Shown here: one piece after another, positions 1-6,780 of the stretch
Layout of the letters: every line of letters begins with the position of its first letter
Numbering within the stretch: the stretch's first letter is position 1
From: Tannerella sp.
GTDB lineage: Bacteria > Bacteroidota > Bacteroidia > Bacteroidales > Tannerellaceae
NCBI GenBank assembly: GCA_031283785.1
Contig: JAITBC010000061.1
Span: forward strand, 1 to 19,260
Direction: 5' to 3'
Length of the DNA: 19,260 nt
Made by a program: the position numbers and the translations under genes
Notes under the pieces: generated by a model
The model's input: the letters and a program-made list of their open reading frames with translations, nothing else
Database searches by the model: none
Told to the model about the DNA's origin: nothing

Positions 1-2503
1 CGCCCTCATTCTTCCCTTTGACCGTGACTTCGCCGTTGTCGTTGTATAAGTTCACGTCTTCAGGCTCGTCGCCGCCAACGCCGGGAAGTGAAGACTTGTC
101 ATACGTCACCCTGTACTGATCGTAATCCCGTATCTCGTCAGGAACGCCGGTCTGGCCGCTCCTGTCTATCGCCCACACCGCATAGAACGTCGTGGTGTCG
201 GCGGTTATCGTGAATTTGTCGTCCGGTTGGATGAGGTCGTCCGGTTCATCGTCCTTTAATTTGATTGTGTCTGCCTGCTTTGTAAGAGACCAGCCGATGA
301 AGGTGGCTTCCTCCATATCCATGCTTCCCTGATCTTTAACCGTGATTTCGTATCCGCTGTCATATAGATTCCCGTCAACCGGCTCTGTGCCTTCTTCGAC
401 GTCGGGTAGCGATTTGTCATACTTAACTATTGACTGCCTGTAATCTACGGAGTTATCTGACTGGTTGCCGTCCGGCCCTTTTTCGTCTATCGCCCACACC
501 GCATAGATGATGGTGTCAGCGGTTATCGTGAATTTGTCGTCCGGCTGGATGAGGTCTTCAGGTTCTTCCGATGCTTTCGTTATGATGGACGTTTGGGTGA
601 ATGACCAGCCGATGAATACAGCGCCGGTTCTGGTTAAATCTCCTTTTCCCGATAAAGTAGCCTCCGAATGTGTATTATGCGTTGTCGACGAAGGGGCTGT
701 ACCTCCCGTCTCGTCGTTTCCTTTATATAATAGCGTATGGGTAATAATTTCAAAATTAGCGGTGAGGACGATATCGTTATGAACTTTGATCGTTTTATAG
801 TCCGTAATGCCGCTTCCTGCCGGAATTGATGTAGAGGAGGAGCGATATTCGGTAGCCGCAGGATAGCTCCAGCCCACAAATTTATAATGCGTATCCGGCA
901 CAGCCTCGACGCCTTCTTCCGGAAGCTGTTTGAAATCCACATACTGAGGCGTTCCGTCAAGCAAGCTGCCGTTAGAGCCGGCCTTAAACTCTACCTTAAA
1001 CATTTTCGTTTTGTGATACGTATTATCGGTCCAAGTGACAGTATTGTTGTAGGTTGTTATCTCGGCGATATTACGTATAAGTACAGTATTTTTTATTCGT
1101 GGCGTTACCTTATAAGTTAATTCTTTAGTTCCCTCGGTAGGTATCTCCAGATTCCAGACAAGGACGCTGTCGGAGCCGTTAACGGTCAATATGCCTCCTT
1201 CTGTTGCAGAATTAGCGACATAGTCGAAACCTCTCCGTATCGTGTCGACTACCTTCACATTCTTATCTAATTCGGAATTATTGCAAACTTTAAGAATATA
1301 TTTGATTTCATCGCCGAAAAGAACTTCAACGGGAGATGTTTCCGTACCATTATCCGCCGTACTTTTACCGTTTAAATATGCATCTTTTGTACTGACAAAA
1401 CCAACGAATCCTTCCGCTGCTCCGGTTATTGTACCTTCATATTCAATAATAGAACCTATAACTACCTGCCTATTGTTTTTGCTGGTAGGGTAAAATCCAT
1501 AAACGCCATAATCGTTCCAGCCTTGTATTCCGTCCAACCCAAGGTGGAGATAATTTTCTCTTTCAGGAGCGCCAGAACCGGCAACATGATTATTCGGCTC
1601 CCCACTTTGCCAATTCGCAAAAGGGTATTCTGTACCTGTCGTACCACCAGTACCGGTAATTTTATTATAAAACCTGGCTTTAGAAGGATCGCCTTTGCCT
1701 TCATTACTTTCGTTTCTTGTGGTGTCATATTCAGGCCCTGACGCCCAATACCAATAGTTCAAGAATTTTTCCACGTTCCCAGCTCCGTTCCAGGAAGGTC
1801 TTTTGGTTAGGTGTTTCTTATCATCCTCATCCAAAACCATTGTGATATCTCCCCGTGTGCCGCCAATCCATCCCGTTTTTTTGGATGACACGGTAAAAAT
1901 AAAGTCATCTTCTTTTTTTGACGTAATGGTTGCCAAATAGCCGCTCATACCCATGAATCTGGCGTCTAAAGCGCGGTTATACGCTTCCCACCATTCATAC
2001 GGTTGACCGTATGTATAGCCATCTTTACCGGGAGGTGTTTTTAATTCCTCTACATTCTCATACCAATGTTTGTTGTCTGCATAATAATACACATTTCGTG
2101 CTGCATCCCCGGGCGTTTCGCTTATAAGCACCATTATGCCGTGCCCCTTTTTAGCAGGATCAAAAGTTATCGACACATCACGCAAAAACGCCTGCATCTC
2201 GGACGCAGTAGCGCCGGAAGGAATATTAATCACTCTAACATACTGCGTACTGTTAGCACCTTCTACAAATCCGGCGGGCATTGCCGGAAGATTAATTTTG
2301 TCTTTATTTTCCGTAATCGCGCGCGTAAACATGATACGTATCACGTATCCCCTGTCGGAATCATCTCCGGTGACAGTCAGATTCGGGAAAGAATTATTCG
2401 AACTGCTTCCGACACTATTACCTAAAGTAACAGACAAACCTGCATGTGTAGATGTATTTATCACACATACCATCATTAACAATAAAAAAAACCGCTTTTT
2501 CAT
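1..2503 (-). CDS. Secreted C-type-lectin/DUF11/InlB-repeat adhesin-like protein (C-terminus beyond window)
   Basis: An uninterrupted frame of 834 codons runs from ATG at 2503 to base 1 with no stop, so the protein is longer than shown. Residues 1-21 form a signal peptide (basic start, hydrophobic core, ending near STHA). Residues 22-135 are not recognised. Residues about 138-356 look like a C-type lectin-like domain: a GYLATITS start, a GWIGG strand, ANWQSGEPNN with the EPN triplet at 302-304 typical of mannose-type Ca2+ sites, then ENYLHLG and WND (329-331). Residues about 375-470 resemble a DUF11-type beta-sandwich. From about 500 on come InlB/Listeria-Bacteroides beta-grasp repeats, marked by FxGWS and YAVWAID. 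No sorting domain is visible because the end is missing. I infer a surface or secreted glycan- or cell-binding protein; the ligand is unknown. The domain reading is by motif only. Confidence 0.85.
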   Translation of the reverse strand, partial: MKKRFFLLLMMVCVINTSTHAGLSVTLGNSVGSSSNNSFPNLTVTGDDSDRGYVIRIMFTRAITENKDKINLPAMPAGFVEGANSTQYVRVINIPSGATASEMQAFLRDVSITFDPAKKGHGIMVLISETPGDAARNVYYYADNKHWYENVEELKTPPGKDGYTYGQPYEWWEAYNRALDARFMGMSGYLATITSKKEDDFIFTVSSKKTGWIGGTRGDITMVLDEDDKKHLTKRPSWNGAGNVEKFLNYWYWASGPEYDTTRNESNEGKGDPSKARFYNKITGTGGTTGTEYPFANWQSGEPNNHVAGSGAPERENYLHLGLDGIQGWNDYGVYGFYPTSKNNRQVVIGSIIEYEGTITGAAEGFVGFVSTKDAYLNGKSTADNGTETSPVEVLFGDEIKYILKVCNNSELDKNVKVVDTIRRGFDYVANSATEGGILTVNGSDSVLVWNLEIPTEGTKELTYKVTPRIKNTVLIRNIAEITTYNNTVTWTDNTYHKTKMFKVEFKAGSNGSLLDGTPQYVDFKQLPEEGVEAVPDTHYKFVGWSYPAATEYRSSSTSIPAGSGITDYKTIKVHNDIVLTANFEIITHTLLYKGNDETGGTAPSSTTHNTHSEATLSGKGDLTRTGAVFIGWSFTQTSIITKASEEPEDLIQPDDKFTITADTIIYAVWAIDEKGPDGNQSDNSVDYRQSIVKYDKSLPDVEEGTEPVDGNLYDSGYEITVKDQGSMDMEEATFIGWSLTKQADTIKLKDDEPDDLIQPDDKFTITADTTTFYAVWAIDRSGQTGVPDEIRDYDQYRVTYDKSSLPGVGGDEPEDVNLYNDNGEVTVKGKNEG
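164..805 (-). repeat. Intragenic tandem InlB-type repeats, about 107 codons per unit
   Basis: Residues 674-780 (bases 164-484) form a full repeat unit. The preceding unit (bases 485-805) matches mainly in its second half, and a further unit begins at base 163 and leaves the window. The best-conserved DNA blocks begin at 165 and 486 and share a 22-base identical stretch, followed by another nearly identical block (201 and 519) covering the codons for DDKFTITADT. The spacing is 321 then 318 bases because of one extra codon. Units differ most in the linker after YAVWAID. This is a coding repeat, not a mobile element or CRISPR. Confidence 0.8.
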
Positions 2504-2702
2504 CACTGAATATATATTTGATTAATTACCCTATTAGTTTTACAAATTCAACAGCCTGTTATTCTGCACATTGTCATCCCTAAAACATAAATACTGTATA
2601 TAAATACGACTTATACGGCGGTGAAGTAAATATTTTTTTTCATCAAAACCAAATTTTTAGCAATAAATTTACGACAACATGACAATTATTTTCAAAAAAC
2701 GC

Positions 2703-2710
2703 TATCTTTG
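2703..2710 (+). promoter_or_regulatory. Probable Bacteroidetes-type -7 promoter element for the NlpC/P60 gene
   Basis: TATCTTTG at this site fits the Bacteroidetes sigma-ABfr -7 consensus TAnnTTTG exactly. No good TTTG -33 element is seen at the usual 17-23 base distance upstream, so support rests on the -7 box. Transcription would begin near 2717, giving a leader of about 47 bases before ATG 2764. The surrounding 260-base divergent spacer (2504-2763) is AT-rich. On the minus strand a weaker TATGTTTT (2582-2589) might serve the lectin gene, but that is only a guess. No riboswitch or small ORF was recognised in the spacer. Confidence 0.45.
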
Positions 2711-2763
2711 TGGCTGAAGATATTTTGTATGCATGTGCACATTGCTGTATTATTCCAGGAAAG

Positions 2764-3327
2764 ATGAAAAAGATAATTAACCTGTTACTTATTGTTATTG
2801 CCGGATTGAGTATTGTTTCCTGTTCAATTAAAAAACAGCCGGCATCAAAACCCTTATCCAAATACGACAAATACGACAGACATACTGTTTCCGATTTGTC
2901 GAAACGGTTCGGCATACGCCTGACGCCGGCGAATAACATCAGACTGTACGATGCCTGCAGCAGTTGGTTAGGCGTAAGATACCGTTACGGAGGGAATACG
3001 AAGAAGGGGGTCGACTGTTCGGGTTTTGTTTTGGCCGTATATAAACAGGCATACGACATCGGACTTGAACGCACAACAGCAAATATGCTACGCAAAAACT
3101 GCATACCGATAAAACGTAATAATTTGCGCGAAGGCGACCTTGTCTTTTTTAAAACGACAGGCACAGGAAATCGTAAGACTCCTACTCACGTCGGTATATA
3201 CCTTAAAAACGGCCGGTTTATACACGCGAGTTCTTCGCGAGGCGTCGCCATAAACAGCCTCTCCGAAACATACTACATTCGCGCGTGGTTAACCGGAGGG
3301 AGGGTGAAAGGCGCTCGCTCACGATAA
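2764..3327 (+). CDS. NlpC/P60-family cell-wall peptidase lipoprotein
   Basis: This 187-residue protein is probably a cysteine peptidase that cuts cell-wall peptides (NlpC/P60 enzymes typically act on gamma-D-Glu-diamino acid bonds), anchored by lipid in the envelope. Residues 1-20 are a lipoprotein signal with hydrophobic core and lipobox IVSC (Cys20). The NlpC/P60 domain covers about 60-178: YRYGG precedes DCSGFV with catalytic Cys85, then GDLVFF, THVGIY with catalytic His142, and HASS with His154 as the third polar residue. All three catalytic positions are present, so it should be active. The start at 2764 is preferred over an in-frame ATG at 2710 because it gives a clean signal peptide and because 2710 lies inside the likely -7 box. 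It is a stand-alone gene, divergent from the lectin gene and convergent with the glycan operon, so no functional link to either is implied. It resembles Spr/YafL-type small lipoproteins. Confidence 0.9.
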   Translation: MKKIINLLLIVIAGLSIVSCSIKKQPASKPLSKYDKYDRHTVSDLSKRFGIRLTPANNIRLYDACSSWLGVRYRYGGNTKKGVDCSGFVLAVYKQAYDIGLERTTANMLRKNCIPIKRNNLREGDLVFFKTTGTGNRKTPTHVGIYLKNGRFIHASSSRGVAINSLSETYYIRAWLTGGRVKGARSR

Positions 3328-3413
3328 TATTACATACGTGATTTACCGCGTCGGCGTCACCCCCTCCCTCCCCAAAGTTGCTGATAGCAGAGGCGGCTAC
3401 CCCAGAGCGCCTG

Positions 3414-6400
3414 TCAGTCGCCTGTCAGATGAAATTTTGCCCATAAATTGTTTTGATATATATTCAAAGCTTCGCGAAACAGTCCGTTCGCTTTATCTTC
3501 ATTGCCTAAACCTTTATAGCCCAACCCTTGCAGATAATATGCTTCGGATAAAGATTTATTTTTCAAAGAGGCTTGCTCTACGCCCGTACCTGAAGTGGCT
3601 GTACCTTTCTCCAGAATCCTGTTTCCCCGGGCAATCAGCTGTTCGAGCAATTGGGAGGACATCTGTGAATTTCCAAGTTCTTCGTAAGATTTCGCCTGGT
3701 AATAAATCAGGTCTGTCCATCGCGACGTATTCTTTGCCTGCGTACTCTTTTCGAAAAATTCTTTTGACTTTTTCTTCTGCCCCAATTTATCGCAGGCTTT
3801 GCCCAGACAGTAATATATCATGGCATTCCTTTCGTCGTTGAGAGGTTTACCGACTTCCAGATTTTCGGGGTAAAGCATGGCTGTATTTAATTCCTCTATG
3901 GCCGTTTTGTATCGGTTATCATCCATTAATTTCAAAGCATTAAGCACGTGTGCATCCACATAGTGGTAATATATTTCACGACCGCCTTCCCACGTTCTGA
4001 AATGGTGCGTTTTTAATAAATCGATCGCCTTATCATACTCTCCGTTCAGGTTGTACAGTTTCACCAAACTTTGAGGGGCTGTTATATCCATTTTTACAAT
4101 CTCAATATTTTTTTCCATCAAGGCAAGGCATTTTCCGAAATCGGCCCCCGACAAGTCATAATAATTCTCTAACTCGGCGTACCAGAGCGGATGATTTTCG
4201 TCTTTGCCGATTGCTTTTTCCATATATTCAACGGCCTTTCCGGTATTGTCTTCATAATAGAAAGCGCCAAAGGCCAAATTACGCCAAACCATGGGGAAGT
4301 CGTCCTTTATCCGTACCGCCCTGCTCCATGCCTCTATTGCCTCGGCGGGTCGCCTGTCATACAACAGGTTCCCGAGTAGATAACAGGCAACGGCATTCTG
4401 CGGATCTTTTTCTATCGCATATTTCAATATCCTTTCCGTTTCTTCCCTGAACGGAAAGCAATAATCAACCGGCACACTACCTGCCGACACAAGCATATCA
4501 CTCGCCTTATCCGATTGTCCGGTCTGCTCATAAAGCCAGGCTAAGTAATAATAAATTAACGGATTCCCGGGAGACTGCAACGACGACAGCAGGCGGATAC
4601 CGTCGTCATACAGACCTGCTTTTACATACGTCGATACAATATCAAGACAGTTGTTATCCGTATCCTGCATATTCTTATGCCATTTCGCCAGAGACGAATT
4701 ACCCTGCGACAATTCCCTTTCATAAACAGCCGCAAAGTTTATGGGGTCGAAATCCAGAAGTTTATTTACGAGAGCAAAAGCTTCCTTTTCTCTGTTCAGT
4801 TTCCTTAACAAAGCGCTGTAAAGGATCGTTATACCGCCATCGTCATTATTAGTAGAATAGGCCTTTTTGATAAATTCGAGAGCCTGTTTGTAGTTTTTGC
4901 GATTACTTTCTATCAAAGCTAACTGGTAATACGAAGGCGAAAACCATTCATTATACCATGTAGCCTGGAAAAAGTTGGCATACGCTTCATCGATTTTCCC
5001 CAACCCTTTTTGAGCCAGGGCCAGGTAATAAAACAGCTCGCCTTCTTTTGGCTGCATGTATTTCACTTTCAGTTTATCGGCCGCTTTTTGCAGGAAGTTT
5101 TCAGCTTCCCCGTATCTCCACTGGTTCACCCTTCGTATTCCCAGTGCAATATTTATCCGGTAGTCGTCGGGCGACCTTTTCAGCGCTTCCAGATAGTAAT
5201 TGTCGGGATTGACGCCCGGACGCGAAAACTGCTCGACAAAACGGCCTGCAAGATACAAGTCTTCATTTGATTCTATTGCTTGCGGCGATAGAGGTTCTTC
5301 CTGCACCGGAGGCAATTCCGGATATCGATATTTATATGGGCTATAGGAAATCAACGGTTTACCGGCTTCATCCTGCAACTCGACATAAAGTCGGTGTTCG
5401 TCCAGAATCGTCTTGCTTTTATACGTAGATATGAAAGGAGTAGCAGGATCAATGTCTATTTTCTTCGAGACCAGCAGTTCGTCGCCATACTTTAATATGA
5501 CATTTACATCTTTGAAAAATCCGGTTGTATTAAAACCGTAAAAGACTGTTTTTTCATCCTTCATTTGAAGGGTGACCGAAGCATCAACAGTTGCATTTTT
5601 CACTATCTCAAGGTCTCTTACCGGATACCAGTAATTGAACGCTTCCTTAACGGAGTGAGGGAAAAACCAGCTGTAATCGGGCTGATTATTCGAGAATGTC
5701 CCTGTCATAAGTTCAACATAGGCTTTCCCGTCATCGGTAAGTTTTCTCCGGGCATTTTGTCCCTGCAATCCGGGTCCGAACTGCCACAGTTTTGATGTTT
5801 TATTATGATAGACATCGCCCACATGAATGGTACCTGCCTTTTGTGCATAATCGTATCCGCCGATAAAACCTTCCTTCCCCTGCCAGAAGAAGAACGAGAC
5901 GGGATCCGGATGGTTTTTCCACCAGGTAAGATCAACGCCTGAAGTATAGTCTACTCCTTTGTACATTTCGATGGATACCGGCCAGTGAGTAAAGCTTGTA
6001 TTACTGTGGAATACGCCGATCTCCTGGCTGGGTGGCCAAAATGTGCGGAAATTTTCATGAGCGGTAACGGCTACATTCGCCCAGAAGAGGAAATTTTTAG
6101 TGACATCCCTTGGGTTGTTCAACCGGTAAACGGCTTCAATATACGAACGTCCGGGATACAACGTGATACCGATAACCCCCCTCAAACCTAAATCACGTTC
6201 TGTTTCCCCTGTCCATACGGTAGCGCTCCCGTCTTCATTCTGTACTATGGCATAATCGGCCGGCAGCAAAGTGCTCGTTCTGTGATGATGAGGGAAGCAC
6301 CACTCTATACCTCCCGAAATCCAGGCGCCCAGAGAGCCGATGAGGTCCGGTTTGATCGTACTGTTACGGTGAAAAAGCTCGTGTCCGTTCGTTTTATCTA

Positions 6401-6713
6401 TAGCCGAGAAAAGTTTTCCGCCGAAAGCCGGAAGTATAGTTACCTTTATATACTCATTCTCAAGATAAACCATATCATATGTCTCCATAGTCAATTTTTC
6501 GCCTAAGTTCGTTTGAGCAGGATACGGATAAATGTGCCCTGCTGCACCCTGCACTCCCCTGCCGGTATAGAACATCGGGCTGGTTTCGTCTGCCCCTCTT
6601 TTGTAAGTAGGTATCACTTCCTGTCCTTCATAAACCCGGACTTTCGAAATATTTTGTGCTTTTACAGGAAAAATCCAGATAAACACGAAGATTACTAATA
6701 TTATTTTTTTCAT
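3414..6713 (-). CDS. Secreted DUF5107 domain protein with C-terminal TPR repeats
   Basis: A 1099-residue protein with a type I signal peptide (residues 1-19 or 20, ending VKAQ), so it is likely periplasmic. Residues about 25-365 match the DUF5107 family as I recognise it: ENEYIKVTILPAFGGKLFSAID (near 85-106) has the look of galactose-mutarotase-like beta-sandwich domains, followed by GGIEWCFPHHHR at 134-145 and a late strand near 332-340 reading AYVELMTGTF. Residues about 370-480 form a beta-rich linker. From about 490 to the end there are many helical repeats with TPR character, such as YYLALAQKGLGKIDEAYANF and YYLQGLGYKGLGNEDKA. DUF5107-TPR proteins are recurrent in Bacteroidetes glycan loci, but I know no settled reaction; a sugar-binding or carbohydrate-active role on PUL products is inference. 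It is the last gene of the operon, 67 bases after the GH50-like gene. The length is normal for the DUF5107-TPR arrangement. Confidence 0.8.
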   Translation of the reverse strand: MKKIILVIFVFIWIFPVKAQNISKVRVYEGQEVIPTYKRGADETSPMFYTGRGVQGAAGHIYPYPAQTNLGEKLTMETYDMVYLENEYIKVTILPAFGGKLFSAIDKTNGHELFHRNSTIKPDLIGSLGAWISGGIEWCFPHHHRTSTLLPADYAIVQNEDGSATVWTGETERDLGLRGVIGITLYPGRSYIEAVYRLNNPRDVTKNFLFWANVAVTAHENFRTFWPPSQEIGVFHSNTSFTHWPVSIEMYKGVDYTSGVDLTWWKNHPDPVSFFFWQGKEGFIGGYDYAQKAGTIHVGDVYHNKTSKLWQFGPGLQGQNARRKLTDDGKAYVELMTGTFSNNQPDYSWFFPHSVKEAFNYWYPVRDLEIVKNATVDASVTLQMKDEKTVFYGFNTTGFFKDVNVILKYGDELLVSKKIDIDPATPFISTYKSKTILDEHRLYVELQDEAGKPLISYSPYKYRYPELPPVQEEPLSPQAIESNEDLYLAGRFVEQFSRPGVNPDNYYLEALKRSPDDYRINIALGIRRVNQWRYGEAENFLQKAADKLKVKYMQPKEGELFYYLALAQKGLGKIDEAYANFFQATWYNEWFSPSYYQLALIESNRKNYKQALEFIKKAYSTNNDDGGITILYSALLRKLNREKEAFALVNKLLDFDPINFAAVYERELSQGNSSLAKWHKNMQDTDNNCLDIVSTYVKAGLYDDGIRLLSSLQSPGNPLIYYYLAWLYEQTGQSDKASDMLVSAGSVPVDYCFPFREETERILKYAIEKDPQNAVACYLLGNLLYDRRPAEAIEAWSRAVRIKDDFPMVWRNLAFGAFYYEDNTGKAVEYMEKAIGKDENHPLWYAELENYYDLSGADFGKCLALMEKNIEIVKMDITAPQSLVKLYNLNGEYDKAIDLLKTHHFRTWEGGREIYYHYVDAHVLNALKLMDDNRYKTAIEELNTAMLYPENLEVGKPLNDERNAMIYYCLGKACDKLGQKKKSKEFFEKSTQAKNTSRWTDLIYYQAKSYEELGNSQMSSQLLEQLIARGNRILEKGTATSGTGVEQASLKNKSLSEAYYLQGLGYKGLGNEDKANGLFREALNIYQNNLWAKFHLTGD

Positions 6714-6780
6714 ATATGAATAAATTTAAATGTTCCTATTTTGAGCGTTTAACTGCGTTGCCAGACATGGATCATAGCCT

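Noticed and set aside
164..805. Direct repeats considered as a CRISPR or mobile-element signature.
   Set aside because: The period is a multiple of three within an open frame, and the repeat encodes InlB-type beta-grasp units.
507..2525. Several plus-strand open frames of 70-130 codons in the left 2.5 kb.
   Set aside because: They are antisense to the 834-codon lectin/InlB-repeat frame on the minus strand, which has a signal peptide and consistent domains throughout.
2710..3327. An earlier start for the NlpC/P60 gene at 2710.
   Set aside because: It would place 18 odd residues before a perfect lipoprotein signal and it overlaps the probable -7 promoter box.
3328..3413. A bidirectional terminator between the convergent genes.
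   Set aside because: No stable stem followed by a T-run could be found by eye on either strand.
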